Source of the DNA: CAWDVH01 sp963805705
Lineage (GTDB): Bacteria; Actinomycetota; Actinomycetes; Streptosporangiales; Streptosporangiaceae
Length of the DNA: 64,000 nt
Direction of reading: 5' to 3'
NCBI GenBank assembly: GCA_963805705.1
Contig: CAWDVH010000001.1
Span: forward strand, 1-64,000
Shown: positions 25,962 to 34,648 of the stretch, in pieces
Layout: every line of letters begins with the position of its first letter
Position numbering within the stretch: position 1 is the first letter of the stretch
Notes under the pieces: model-generated
Database searches by the model: none
Seen by the model: only the letters and a program-made list of their open reading frames with translations
Told to the model about the DNA's origin: nothing
Position numbers and translations under genes: made by a program

Positions 25962-27032
25962 TCAACCGGGGGCGGCATCCGGCCGGCGTGCGGGTGGCCC
26001 TGGGGTGGCCGCCTGCGCTGCCGCGAGCCCGGCCGATCCGAGCCACTGCGTGATGATCCCGGCGACCCGGCCCGGTATCTCGAGCTGGGGCGCGTGACCC
26101 GCACCGTCCAGCACCACCAGCGACCAGGACGGATTGGCCCGCGCCGCGGCGCGGGCCACCGCGACCGGGACCAGCCGGTCGCGGCTGCCGTGCAGCAGCA
26201 GCACCGGGCACCTGACCGACCGGACCCGCCGCCGGTACTCCTGGCGGCCGGCATAGCCAGCGATGGCCAGGACAGAACGCAGGGCAGCGTCGAAGTCCGC
26301 CCCCGTATCGCCGAACGCGTCCCGCTGGCGTGCCACCTCGACGTGCCAGGCCACGACGTCGGCCGGGATCCGGGCCGGATCGGCGCAGCAGAGCGACAGG
26401 ACCCTGGCCACGAGCGCCTCGGGAGTCATGCGGCTGCGCTGCCTGGCCAGCACCCGGCGCAGGCCGGGCGTGGCGTACAGGGCGAACATCGCGGCCACGA
26501 CCGGGTCCGGCCGGGCGGCCGCGAACGGCAGGGCGGGGTCGACCAGTATCAGGCCGGCGACGGCGCGGGGAGCGGCGCTGGCTTCGAGCAGCGAGATCAT
26601 CCCGCCCATCGAGTTGCCCATCAGCAGCACGGGCCGGGCCGGGCCAGGCCCAGCTACCGCCACGGACTCGCGCGCCACGGATTCGACGAAACGGTGCAGG
26701 AGGACCCGATTCGCGGGCACGCCCGTGCCGCGTCCCGCCGCCCGGGTCAGGCCGTGCCCGGCCAGGTCAGGGGCCAGGAGCCGGTACTGGCCGGTCAGCA
26801 GCGGCGCGAGCGCTGACCAGTTCACGGCTGAGCCGCCGAGCCCGTGCACGCAAACGATTACCGGGCCGCGGGCGGGGCCGCCAAAGTCCAGGTAGCGGAC
26901 GGGACCGTCGAGATCGATCCACCGCGACCGGCCGCCAGGCTCCGGCGCGGGCACCTCGCCGGGCGCGGGCACATCGCCGGGCGCGGGCACCTCACCGGGC
27001 GTCTCTGATTGGTCCGCCTCTGTCCTGGTCAT
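25962..27032 (-). CDS. alpha/beta hydrolase, first gene of lipid operon
   Basis: A 356-residue alpha/beta hydrolase. After an N-terminal low-complexity stretch of PGEVPAPGDVPAP-like repeats (about residues 11-35) comes the fold: VIVCVHGLGGSAVNW (oxyanion), LLMGNSMGGMISLLEA (nucleophile Ser in GNSMGG), CPVLLLHGSRDRLVPV (acid) and VVLDGAGHAPQLE (histidine). Such enzymes act as monoacylglycerol lipases or esterases. GAGGA lies just before ATG 27032. It heads the minus-strand operon with acyl-CoA ligase, WS/DGAT and patatin, so a lipase or esterase releasing fatty acids for re-esterification is the likeliest role. Confidence 0.88.
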   Translation of the reverse strand: MTRTEADQSETPGEVPAPGDVPAPGEVPAPEPGGRSRWIDLDGPVRYLDFGGPARGPVIVCVHGLGGSAVNWSALAPLLTGQYRLLAPDLAGHGLTRAAGRGTGVPANRVLLHRFVESVARESVAVAGPGPARPVLLMGNSMGGMISLLEASAAPRAVAGLILVDPALPFAAARPDPVVAAMFALYATPGLRRVLARQRSRMTPEALVARVLSLCCADPARIPADVVAWHVEVARQRDAFGDTGADFDAALRSVLAIAGYAGRQEYRRRVRSVRCPVLLLHGSRDRLVPVAVARAAARANPSWSLVVLDGAGHAPQLEIPGRVAGIITQWLGSAGLAAAQAATPGPPARRPDAAPG

Positions 27033-27163
27033 CGATCCTCAGACTTCACCGCCCTCGTGATACGTGTCAAGGATTCTGCCGCCCATCGGGGGGAGCGGCC
27101 CGGCCAGCGCGACTCGCCGGCCCGCCGGTTATCGCGGGCCGTGCGGTGGCAGGATTACCCCCG

Positions 27164-27931
27164 ATGGCAGATTCGGTGATCTTCGACCAGGCGGCTGGCT
27201 GCTACGACCGGACCCGGCAGCTGCCCGCCGAGACGGCAGCGGCCCAGACCGCGCAGCTGGCCGGCAAAATCGCGGGCGTCACCGGGCCCGTGCTCGAGAT
27301 CGGCGTCGGGACGGGGCGGATAGCGGTCCCGCTGGCCGAGGCCGGCATCCGGGTCCTCGGAGTGGATCTTTCGGCTCCGATGCTGGGCGCGCTGGCGGCC
27401 AAGGAGTCAGCGGTAGCGGCGGCGCGCGCGTCGGCCACTGCCCTGCCGGTCCGGGCTCACTCCGTGGGCGCGGTGATCGCCTGCCATGTCCTGCACCTCA
27501 TCAGTGACTGGCAGCTGGCCGTGGAACAGGCGCTGCTGGCCCTGCGCCCGCGGGGCCTGCTGCTCGCGACGCGCGGCCGCGCCCTCGGGACCATCGCCTA
27601 TGAGCTGCAGCAGCGGGTCAGGGAAGCCGCCGGCGTCCCGGACACCGTCACCGGCCTAGACGATCTCGATGAGCTGGATGAGTTCATGCGCGGGCGCGGG
27701 GCCCAGGTGGACCATCTGCCAGCCATCCCGAATCCGCAGATCAGGAGCGCCGCCGAGTTCCTGCGCCTGGTGGACGACAACGCCTTCGCGTGGACGTGGG
27801 AGCTCCCGGCGCAGCGGCGGCGGCAAGCCGTCGCGCAGACGCTGGCCTGGGTGTCTCAGACCATCGGCGATCCGCAGGATGTGCCGCTTCCCGCCCAGCC
27901 GCTCAGATGGCGCAGCTACCGGGTGCCGTGA
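27164..27931 (+). CDS. class I SAM-dependent methyltransferase
   Basis: A 255-residue methyltransferase. SAM motif I is VLEIGVGTGRIAVPLAE (about residues 44-60), followed by VLGVDLSAPML (motif II) and AVIACHVLHLISDW (motif III/IV), the order of UbiE/Methyltransf_11 proteins. The start at ATG 27164 agrees with the family N-terminus (VIFDQAAGCYDRTR); an AGGA about ten bases upstream is a modest ribosome binding site. The same frame is open far upstream but there it runs antisense through the alpha/beta hydrolase. Substrate unknown. Confidence 0.88.
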   Translation: MADSVIFDQAAGCYDRTRQLPAETAAAQTAQLAGKIAGVTGPVLEIGVGTGRIAVPLAEAGIRVLGVDLSAPMLGALAAKESAVAAARASATALPVRAHSVGAVIACHVLHLISDWQLAVEQALLALRPRGLLLATRGRALGTIAYELQQRVREAAGVPDTVTGLDDLDELDEFMRGRGAQVDHLPAIPNPQIRSAAEFLRLVDDNAFAWTWELPAQRRRQAVAQTLAWVSQTIGDPQDVPLPAQPLRWRSYRVP

Positions 27932-27943
27932 CCGGCGGTACCG

Positions 27944-27975
27944 GCCGGGCAGGCTGGGCTAGCCGGGCAGGCTGG
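27944..27975. repeat. 14-bp direct repeat, period 18, around the NagZ-like stop codon
   Basis: GCCGGGCAGGCTGG occurs at 27944-27957 and 27962-27975. The stop codon of the NagZ-like gene (27959-27961) lies between the copies. Confidence 0.8.
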
Positions 27976-29191
27976 CCCGCAGCGCCAGGGTCCGCTGGAG
28001 CGACGCCTTGAAGGCGGCATGGCTGAGGGTGCCATCGCGGTAGCCGCTGGCCAGTCCGCTCATCGCCTCCTCGCCTTCGCCGACCGTCTGGGCGGAGCAC
28101 AGGATAAGGTCCATCCCGGCGCGGGCCGCCAGCTGGGCGCGGGCCGAGATCGAGCCGAAGGCGCGCAGCGCGCCGGCCTCAAGCGCGTCGGTGATGGTCA
28201 CCCCGCCAAATCGCAGCCGCTGACGCAGCTCGCCCTGGACGACCGCGCTCGACAGGCCGGCCGGGCGGGCGGCGTCCAGGGCCGGATAGGTAGCCCACGA
28301 CACCATGATCAGCTTCACGCCAGCGCTGATCGCCGCCTTATAGGGCAGCTCATCGACGGTCCGGATCGCGGCCCTGGACAGCGGCAGCGTGACGGGCCCG
28401 GAGTCGGTGTTCTGCGAGACCGCGGCGGCGCCCAGGCCGGGGAAGTGCTTGGCCGTGGCGGCCACGCCGGCGGCCTGCTGTGCGTTTATGAAATCAGCGC
28501 CGAGCCGCGAGACCGTGCCGGGATTGGCGCTGTAGGAGCGGCCGAACATGTCCGTGAAGTCCCCCGCCTGCCGGTACACATCCAGCACCGGCGCCAGGTT
28601 GACGTTCATGCCCACGCCGCGCAGGTTGCGGCCGGCGCCGGCGCCCGCGCGGGCCGCCTGCGCCGCCGGATCAGCGGACTCGCCGATCTGCTTCTCGGAC
28701 AGGACGGGCTGTCCCGGCAGGCGGCGGACTATCCCGCCTTCCTGGTCGGTCATCAGCAGCAACGGCGAGCGCACCGGATTCAGCCGGCTCGCGTTGGCCT
28801 GATCCAGCTGGCGGATCGTGGCGCTGATCTGAGCCTCACTGGAGAAGTTGGCGGCGAAGAAGATGACCCCGGCCGCCTCGCCGTGCCGGATGAGCCGCAG
28901 CAGGCCGGCCGGCGGCGTGAGACCGCCGTAGCTGTAGATGATGCGCTGGCCTGCCATCTGCCGGGCCGTCAGCACGGGCAGGGCGCCCTGCGCCGGGCCG
29001 GCGGGCGGCTGAGTACCCGCCGTCCCCGGCGGCGACGGATCCGGGGTGCCGGGCGCGCCCGATGCCCGGCCGCGCGCCGAGCCGGAGCCCCCGCCGCGAG
29101 CAGGCGCGGCCGGACTGGACGTGCAGGCCGCGGCGGCCGCGACGGTCAGGAGGGCGGCGCCGATCCGGACCCACGACGCGGGGATACGCAA
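27959..29191 (-). CDS. glycoside hydrolase family 3 (NagZ-like) lipoprotein
   Basis: A 410-residue exported GH3 enzyme. The signal peptide ends in a lipobox with lipid-attachment Cys23 (VAAAAACTSS), followed by a Gly/Ala/Pro linker. The catalytic barrel carries TDQEGGIVRRLPG, the NagZ-type loop KHFPGLGAA and the nucleophile region VTITDALEAGALRAF. Family members cleave beta-N-acetylglucosamine from cell-wall fragments, so peptidoglycan recycling on the outer face of the membrane is likely. The start is TTG 29191 with AAAGG six bases upstream; the ATG further upstream is out of frame. A direct repeat surrounds its stop codon. Confidence 0.9.
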   Translation of the reverse strand: MRIPASWVRIGAALLTVAAAAACTSSPAAPARGGGSGSARGRASGAPGTPDPSPPGTAGTQPPAGPAQGALPVLTARQMAGQRIIYSYGGLTPPAGLLRLIRHGEAAGVIFFAANFSSEAQISATIRQLDQANASRLNPVRSPLLLMTDQEGGIVRRLPGQPVLSEKQIGESADPAAQAARAGAGAGRNLRGVGMNVNLAPVLDVYRQAGDFTDMFGRSYSANPGTVSRLGADFINAQQAAGVAATAKHFPGLGAAAVSQNTDSGPVTLPLSRAAIRTVDELPYKAAISAGVKLIMVSWATYPALDAARPAGLSSAVVQGELRQRLRFGGVTITDALEAGALRAFGSISARAQLAARAGMDLILCSAQTVGEGEEAMSGLASGYRDGTLSHAAFKASLQRTLALRASLPG

Positions 29192-29236
29192 GAGCTGCCT
29201 TTCGAAAGGCCGACAACATGGCCGTGACTAGGAGCA

Positions 29237-29680
29237 ATGCTACGAACGCCCGGCGCCGCGCGGGCCGATTCGGCTTTCCCCGAGCCGAAACCCGCGCGCC
29301 AGCCCGCGCCCAGAGCCCGCGCCGGCGCCGCATTGACATCGGGTCTGGCCATGATCGAGACTTCCCGCGAGCGCATCGGCCGGGCGGCGCACCCCGCCCG
29401 CCCTGACCAGCCGCTGCGCGGCGGCCCGCAGATGGTGGAGGTGAGCCGCGACAGCAAGCGGGTCTACTTCACCAACTCGCTGTACGGGTCATGGGACGAC
29501 CAGTTCTACCCGGATGGCGTGGGCGCGTGGATGGCCAAGCTCGACGTGGGCGAGGGCGGCGAGATGACGCTCGACGAGCGGTTCTTCCTCGCGGGCGAGG
29601 CCTTCCGCGGGCGACGTGCGCACCAGGTCCGGCTGCAGGGCGGCGACGCATCGAGTGACTCGTACTGCTTCTCGTCGTAA
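29237..29680 (+). pseudogene. C-terminal remnant of selenium-binding protein (SBP56/methanethiol oxidase family)
   Basis: From about 29372 to the stop the translation matches the end of bacterial SBP56 proteins: GGPQMVEVSRDSKRVYFTNS, LYGSWDDQFYPDGVGAWMAK and VRLQGGDASSDSYCFSS. Full-length proteins are about 450-470 residues; only some 100 are left. Upstream residues (29237-29371) are Ala/Arg/Pro-rich and not homologous. AGGAG lies two bases before ATG 29237, too close to be useful. I read this as a decayed gene whose first three quarters were deleted. The hairpin at 29717-29752 may be its surviving terminator. Confidence 0.8.
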
Positions 29681-29716
29681 CCTGTCGTAGCCTCGGCCGT
29701 GACCCCGCCCGTGGCC

Positions 29717-29752
29717 CCTGCCCCCTGCCCGTGCGGGCGGGCGGGGGGCAGG
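29717..29752. terminator. GC-rich hairpin between convergent genes
   Basis: CCTGCCCCC (29717-29725) pairs with GGGGGCAGG (29744-29752), with an inner GCCCG/CGGGC stem. It lies between the SBP56 remnant and the convergent nitroreductase, as a bidirectional actinobacterial terminator without a U-tract would. Confidence 0.6.
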
Positions 29753-29777
29753 CCGGGCGGACGGCGGCACCAGGCCG

Positions 29778-30287
29778 CTACCAGCTTCCGCGGTGGACGA
29801 CCTCCTCGAACGGCCGGCGATCGGGCACGCCGATGGGCGCCAGCGGCGGTCCGGCCGGATAGCCGAGGGAGATCATGAACGCGCAGGACTTGTCCTGCGG
29901 CAGGCCGAGGATCTGGCGCGCGAGCTCGTGATCGCCCACGGCCGAGTGGCAGCTGCCGATTCCGAGATCCGCGGCAGCCAGCATGATGCTCATCGTGGCC
30001 TGGCCAAGGTCATACTGAGCACGGCCGAGCTCGTCGTCCTGCGCCGGGGCGATCAGCGCGATGGTGGCTGCGGACTGGGCCACGTGACCGGCGCCGCGCC
30101 AGACCTTGGCCAGCTCCTGGAGCCGGGCTCGCTCGGTGAGCAGGACGAAGTCCCAGGGCTGCCAGTTGCGCGACGACGGAGATCTCCGGCCGGCCTCGAG
30201 TATCTGGTCGAGGTCTGAGTCGGTGATCGGGCGATCCGCGAAGCTCCTGACATTGCGCCGCGACCTGATCGCTTCCCACGTTTGCAT
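29778..30287 (-). CDS. nitroreductase family protein
   Basis: A 169-residue FMN-dependent nitroreductase-fold protein. The family start AIRSRRNVRSFADRPITDSDLDQILEAG (in pieces), the SPSSRNWQPWDFVLLT FMN-binding segment, the helix QATMSIMLAAADLGIGSC and the ISLGYPAG loop are all present. It would reduce nitroaromatics, quinones or flavins with NAD(P)H. It is short for the family (about 170 to 220 residues is usual) but looks complete. It reads away from the response regulator downstream by 59 bases in the same direction and may be transcribed separately. Confidence 0.9.
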   Translation of the reverse strand: MQTWEAIRSRRNVRSFADRPITDSDLDQILEAGRRSPSSRNWQPWDFVLLTERARLQELAKVWRGAGHVAQSAATIALIAPAQDDELGRAQYDLGQATMSIMLAAADLGIGSCHSAVGDHELARQILGLPQDKSCAFMISLGYPAGPPLAPIGVPDRRPFEEVVHRGSW

Positions 30288-30345
30288 CTATCCTCCGCAA
30301 GGCTCAGTGACTGACCGGCCGCGCCCGCCGGCCGTCGCCCGGCGC

Positions 30346-31038
30346 TTACCGGCCGGGCGTCAGCAGCCCGCGGTTGAACGCCTCCGCGACGGCCGCGGCG
30401 CGGTCGCTGACGCCAAGCTTGGCGTAAATGTGCATCAGGTGCGTCTTGACGGTGGCCTCGCTGATGAACAGCAGGACCGCCGTCTGGCTGTTCGTCTTGC
30501 CGGCCGCCACCATGGCCAGCACCTCAAGCTCGCGCTGGCTGAGCGGCTCGCTGCCCGGCGCGCGGACCCGCCCCATCAGGCGGGTCGCCACGGCCGGCGA
30601 CAGAACGGCCTGCCCGGCGGCGGCCGCCCGCACCGCACGCAGCAGATCGGCGCGCGGGGCATCCTTGAGCAGATAGCCGGTGGCCCCGGCCTCGATGGCC
30701 GGCAGGACGTAACTGTCGGTGTCATAGGTCGTCAGCACGAGGATCCGCGCGGTCACGCCGAGCCGGGACAGCTCGGCGATGGCGCTGACGCCGTCCATCT
30801 GCGGCATCCGCAGGTCCATCAGGATCACGTCGGGCGCCAGCGCCCTGGCCAGCGCGACGGCCTCGGTGCCGTTGGCGGCCTCGCCGAGTACCTCGAACTC
30901 CGGATCTGAGGTGAACATCCCGCTCAGCCCGTCCCTGACCACCGGGTGGTCATCGACGATCAGCAGGCTGATCGGGGTGCCGGCCGAGGGGCGGGCCCCG
31001 GAGCCGGCCGGGGCATCGCCGCCCGCTCGGCCGCTCAC
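30346..31038 (-). CDS. NarL/LuxR-type response regulator
   Basis: A 230-residue two-component response regulator. The receiver has the acidic pocket in LLIVDDHPVVRDGL, the phosphoacceptor Asp75 in VILMDLRMPQMDG, the Thr of VLTTYDTDS and the Lys of GYLLKDAPR. The C-terminal LuxR helix-turn-helix is LSQRELEVLAMVAAGKTNSQ followed by AVLLFISEATVKTHLMHIY. Its start overlaps the histidine-kinase stop by four bases (ATGA). Together with the ABC exporter genes upstream it forms one minus-strand operon, so the pair probably senses a compound that the pump exports. Confidence 0.95.
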   Translation of the reverse strand: MSGRAGGDAPAGSGARPSAGTPISLLIVDDHPVVRDGLSGMFTSDPEFEVLGEAANGTEAVALARALAPDVILMDLRMPQMDGVSAIAELSRLGVTARILVLTTYDTDSYVLPAIEAGATGYLLKDAPRADLLRAVRAAAAGQAVLSPAVATRLMGRVRAPGSEPLSQRELEVLAMVAAGKTNSQTAVLLFISEATVKTHLMHIYAKLGVSDRAAAVAEAFNRGLLTPGR

Positions 31039-32603
31039 TCCACGCCGCCTGCGATGATGGCGGGCACGCTGGCGGACACCGCCGTGCCGCTGCCCGGCTC
31101 GGACTCAATTTCCAGCGTCCCCGCCATCCCCTCGATCCGCTGGCGCATGGCCGTCAGCCCGAATCCGCCCGAGGGCGGGCCGCCGGCCGGCTGGGCGGAG
31201 CGGCCGTCCGGCTGGGGCGAGCCGGTGCCATTGACGGAGTGCGAGCTGCCGTCCGGCCGGGGCGAGCCGGTGCCATTGACGGAGTGCGAGCTGCCGTCCG
31301 GCTGGGGCGAGCGGCCGCCGTCTCGCGGATACGAGGGGCTGCCGCCCGCCGTCGCATGGACCGTGTCCCGCACCGAGACCGGGTCAAAGCCGATGCCGTC
31401 GTCGCGGATGTCGAGCGTCACCTGGTCCTCCATGTAGGACAGGGTCAGCCCGACCCTGCTCGCCCTGGCGTGCTTGGCCACGTTGGCCAGAGCCTCCTGC
31501 GCGGTTCGCAGCAAGGTCAGCTCTACCTCCGGTGGCATGGGCCGGGCGCTGCCGGTCGTGGTGACACGGGCGGCCACGCCGTTCAGCGCCGACCACCGCT
31601 CCGCCACGCTGCCCAGGGCATCGCCGAGGCGTGCCGTCTCGAGCTGCGCGGGACGCAGCGCGTGCACCGAGCGGCGGGCCTCGGACAGGCTCTCCCTGGC
31701 CAGCTGCGTCGCCGCGGTCACGTGGCGCCGCCAGTCCCCGTCGTACCCGGCCAGCTCGGCCGCCTGCATCTGGGCGATGATCCCGGTCAGGCCCTGGGCC
31801 AGGGTGTCATGGATCTCCCCGGCCATCCGCTGCCGCTCATCGAAGATCCCCGCCTCCCGCGCCTGGGCCAGCAGCTGCTCATGCAGGCCCGCGTTCTCGG
31901 CCAGGGTGGCCTCGAGCTTGCGATTCGCCTCGCTCAGGTCAGCTACCGCCACTTTCCGCCGCTCGTTCTGCTCGGCGCCCACCAATGCGAACCAGGTGAG
32001 CCCGCTGACCAGGAACATGTTCACCGCGATGAGGACCACGTAGCCGGCCACCGCGGAAGCGTGCGGCTCCGGCAACCCCCCGTCCTGCGAGGTCGCCGCC
32101 ACCCAGGCGACCGAGAGCACCGCGACCAGCCGCCATTTCCCGGCGGGCAGCCAGAACGCGAAGAAATACATGGTGTAGGCGAAGAATCCGTACCAGGGAG
32201 CGCGGATCACCAGGACGGCCGCGATGACGAGCAGCACGACAAAGAACACCGCCATCACCCGCGGGCGCTCTCGCCACGCCGGGTGCAGCGTGAACAGCCA
32301 CAGCATCCACACGGCGGCCAGTGCCGACAGCGCCAGGTCTATGAGCAGGGACCTCCCGGCCCCGTGCTCAATGAATACCGTCGCTACGACGGAGACCACC
32401 AGCATTATGTAGGGCAGCACCGCGAGCGCCGGCTGCTCCAGCCGCTCCCACAAGTCCAGCCGGGCCCCCCGGTCCAGCCGGGTCTGCCGGTACCGGCGGG
32501 TCTCCCGCTCAAGCCGCCCCTGCCAGCGCAGTGGGGTGTCCTGGGCTGACCGGGTGTCGAGGTCTGGCCGGGTGCCCGGCTCCGGCATGCTCATCAGCGC
32601 CAT
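31035..32603 (-). CDS. sensor histidine kinase (HisKA_3 type) with repeat insertion in ATP-binding domain
   Basis: A 522-residue NarX-like kinase: about six membrane segments between residues 61 and 207, a coiled-coil linker (ADLSEANRKLEATLAENAGL), the DHp helix with His265 in RQRMAGEIHDTLAQG, and an HATPase domain with N-box Asn374 (ALANVAKHA), G1 box DDGIGFDP (401-408) and G2 box GFGLTAMRQR (480-489). Between G1 and G2, where the ATP lid lies, there is an unusual Ser/Gly/Pro-rich insertion of some 70 residues containing the 15-residue repeat DGSSHSVNGTGSP(R/Q)P twice and partly a third time, encoded by 45-bp tandem DNA. Normal kinases have a short lid here. It is translationally coupled to its regulator. 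Confidence 0.93.
   Translation of the reverse strand: MALMSMPEPGTRPDLDTRSAQDTPLRWQGRLERETRRYRQTRLDRGARLDLWERLEQPALAVLPYIMLVVSVVATVFIEHGAGRSLLIDLALSALAAVWMLWLFTLHPAWRERPRVMAVFFVVLLVIAAVLVIRAPWYGFFAYTMYFFAFWLPAGKWRLVAVLSVAWVAATSQDGGLPEPHASAVAGYVVLIAVNMFLVSGLTWFALVGAEQNERRKVAVADLSEANRKLEATLAENAGLHEQLLAQAREAGIFDERQRMAGEIHDTLAQGLTGIIAQMQAAELAGYDGDWRRHVTAATQLARESLSEARRSVHALRPAQLETARLGDALGSVAERWSALNGVAARVTTTGSARPMPPEVELTLLRTAQEALANVAKHARASRVGLTLSYMEDQVTLDIRDDGIGFDPVSVRDTVHATAGGSPSYPRDGGRSPQPDGSSHSVNGTGSPRPDGSSHSVNGTGSPQPDGRSAQPAGGPPSGGFGLTAMRQRIEGMAGTLEIESEPGSGTAVSASVPAIIAGGVE
31203..31310. repeat. 45-bp tandem repeat inside histidine-kinase gene
   Basis: Starts of identical segments at 31203, 31248 and 31293 give a strict 45-bp period with two full copies and a partial third. 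The copies differ at a T/C in GGC(T/C)GGGGCGAG. The period is a multiple of three, so copy-number changes would keep the frame. Confidence 0.92.
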
Positions 32604-32617
32604 TCCCGCATCGAGAT

Positions 32618-33400
32618 CTACTCCCAGCGAAACAATCTAGCCGCGACCAGGCCGAAGACAAGCGCGTAGGCCGCCAGCACGAGCAGCTCCAGGGGATGCG
32701 GCCAGTGACCCTGGGCCGAGTCCTGCAGTGCCTGCACGGCGGCCCCGAGCGGCGTGAGGTGGCTGATGTGCCGCAGCGCGGCGGGCATGGCGGCGATGGG
32801 TAGCCACAGGCCCGCAAAGAACATCATCGGGAAGAACAGGATCGCCCCGGCCGCATTGGCGAAGCGCCCGCTCGGTGCCACCGCGGCGATGAACAGCCCG
32901 ATGGCGAGCAGCGCAGCCGCCGCGAGGGCCGCGGCGAGCACGAATCCGCCGGCCTGCCGGGGCAGGGCGACGCCGTAGGCGATCCTGGCGACGGCCAGGA
33001 GCACGATCACCTCGGCCAGCGCCACCCCGGCGTTGATCGTCAGCTGGGCGGTGAGCACCCGGCCCGGGCCGACCGGGGTGGTGGCCAGGCGCCGCAGTAT
33101 GCCCTTCTCCCGGTAGCCGGCCAGGACCGGCGGCATGGCGTTGAGCGCCAGCATGGCCAGCACGAAGGCGATCAGGATCGGCACGTAGGCGTCCAGGATG
33201 GTGAGGCTGCCCGTGCTCTTGCTGACCGGCTGCCGGAAGCCGGGGATGCTGCCGAAAATGATGAGCAAGATCACCGGGAAAGCTACTCCCCAGATGAGCC
33301 CCACCCGCTCGCGGGCAAAAAGCTTCAGCTCGGTGAGCGTGAGCCGGCGCAGGGGGGCGCCAGCTGGCGCGGCCGGCAGCGTCCGGACAGAGGTGGACAT
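32618..33400 (-). CDS. ABC-2 type transporter permease
   Basis: A 260-residue integral membrane protein with about six helices and the ABC-2 pattern: FARERVGLIWGVAFPVILLI, YVPILIAFVLAMLALNAMPP, YREKGILRRLATTPVGPGR and a C-terminal segment LFFPMMFFAGLWLPIAAMP. With the ATPase encoded 29 bases upstream it would make a DrrB-like exporter of drugs or lipids. The kinase gene follows after 14 bases, so transporter and sensor are one operon. Confidence 0.92.
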   Translation of the reverse strand: MSTSVRTLPAAPAGAPLRRLTLTELKLFARERVGLIWGVAFPVILLIIFGSIPGFRQPVSKSTGSLTILDAYVPILIAFVLAMLALNAMPPVLAGYREKGILRRLATTPVGPGRVLTAQLTINAGVALAEVIVLLAVARIAYGVALPRQAGGFVLAAALAAAALLAIGLFIAAVAPSGRFANAAGAILFFPMMFFAGLWLPIAAMPAALRHISHLTPLGAAVQALQDSAQGHWPHPLELLVLAAYALVFGLVAARLFRWE

Positions 33401-33429
33401 CGTTGTTCTCCTGTTCTCGGCTCGGGCGG

Positions 33430-34386
33430 CTACTGCTGCGCTGAGCTCGCCTTGTCGGCTGATCTAGCGTCCTGGGCTGGTCTGGTGTCGCGGCCGGTCA
33501 GCGCCACGAACGCGTCCTCCAGGCTGGCCTGCTCCACGCGCAGCTGCTCGGCCACGATGTCGTGCCTGGCCAGCACCGAGGTGACGGCGCCCGCGACGTT
33601 GCCGGTCCCGGTGACCAGGACCGACTCGCCGCGCCAGGTCAGGCTGGTGACCTCGGGCAGGTCGGTCAGCAGGGCGCCGTCCAGCGGCGCCGACGGGCGG
33701 AACCGGAGGCGCTGCTCGGCGTTCACGCCGGCCACCAGGGCGGCCGGGGTGTCTACCGCGACGATCCGGCCCGAGTCGATCACCGCGACCCGGTCACACA
33801 ATCGCTCGGCTTCCTCCATGAAATGGGTGACGAGCAGGATGGTGACGCCCTGGTCGCGGACATCCTCGATCAGGGCCCAGGTGTCACGGCGCGCCTGCGG
33901 GTCGAGGCCCGTGGTCAGCTCATCCAGGATCGCGACCTGAGGGCGCCCGACGAGAGCCAGGGCAATCGACAGCCGCTGCCGCTGGCCACCGGACAGCTGG
34001 CCGTAGCTGGTGGTGCGCTGGCCGGCCAGGCCGAGGGTGCTCATCAGCGCTCGCCAGTCCGCGGGGGCGCGGTAGAAGGAGCTGTAGAGCTCCAGTGCCT
34101 CCCCGACCTTGAGGCGCTCGGGCAGCTCGCTGTCCTGAAGCTGGACGCCCAGGTGCTGGCATAGCTCGCCGCGATCATGCAGCGGGTCTAGTCCCAGCAC
34201 GCTGATGTGACCGCGATCTGGCGTCCGCAGCCCCTCGATGCACTCGACCGTGGTGGTCTTGCCCGCGCCGTTGGGGCCGAGGATGCCGAAGATCTCGCCT
34301 TCCGCCACGGTGAAGGAGACATCGTCCACCGCGACGGTGTCACCGTAACTCTTGTGCACGTTCTGCACGTCGATGACTGCTGGCAT
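33430..34386 (-). CDS. ABC transporter ATP-binding protein (DrrA-like)
   Basis: A 318-residue ATPase of an ABC-2 exporter: Walker A GPNGAGKT (37-44), signature QLSGGQRQRLSIALALVG, Walker B VAILDELTTGLDP, H-loop VTHFMEEAERL, and a C-terminal DrrA-type domain ending in EDAFVALTGRDTRP. I chose ATG 34386 because GGGAGGA lies seven bases upstream; the frame continues to 34455 but without a start signal. It is the first gene of the ABC-permease-kinase-regulator operon. Confidence 0.95.
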   Translation of the reverse strand: MPAVIDVQNVHKSYGDTVAVDDVSFTVAEGEIFGILGPNGAGKTTTVECIEGLRTPDRGHISVLGLDPLHDRGELCQHLGVQLQDSELPERLKVGEALELYSSFYRAPADWRALMSTLGLAGQRTTSYGQLSGGQRQRLSIALALVGRPQVAILDELTTGLDPQARRDTWALIEDVRDQGVTILLVTHFMEEAERLCDRVAVIDSGRIVAVDTPAALVAGVNAEQRLRFRPSAPLDGALLTDLPEVTSLTWRGESVLVTGTGNVAGAVTSVLARHDIVAEQLRVEQASLEDAFVALTGRDTRPAQDARSADKASSAQQ

Positions 34387-34648
34387 GCGCTGGTCCTCCC
34401 GGCTCCGCTGCTGTATGTCCCTGCATTCAGCCTCGCAAGCCGGCGGCGCGCGCACATCGCCCGTGCGGCCAGAGCGTCACGGCGAAGGGGTGGCTCCCGG
34501 ATCAGCCGGATGGCGCCCGGCATCCACCGATCGGCTGATACGACCGGCTCAGGCGGCCTGCAGGACATACCAGGGCTGCGCCGGGCGCCGCTATGATCGG
34601 CACGACCGATCATGGCTGGAGGCCGGAGCCGAGTACTGGGGGAATCTG

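Noticed and set aside
26330..27163. Long upstream extension of the methyltransferase frame
   Set aside because: It is antisense to the alpha/beta hydrolase and arginine-rich; the family start is at 27164.
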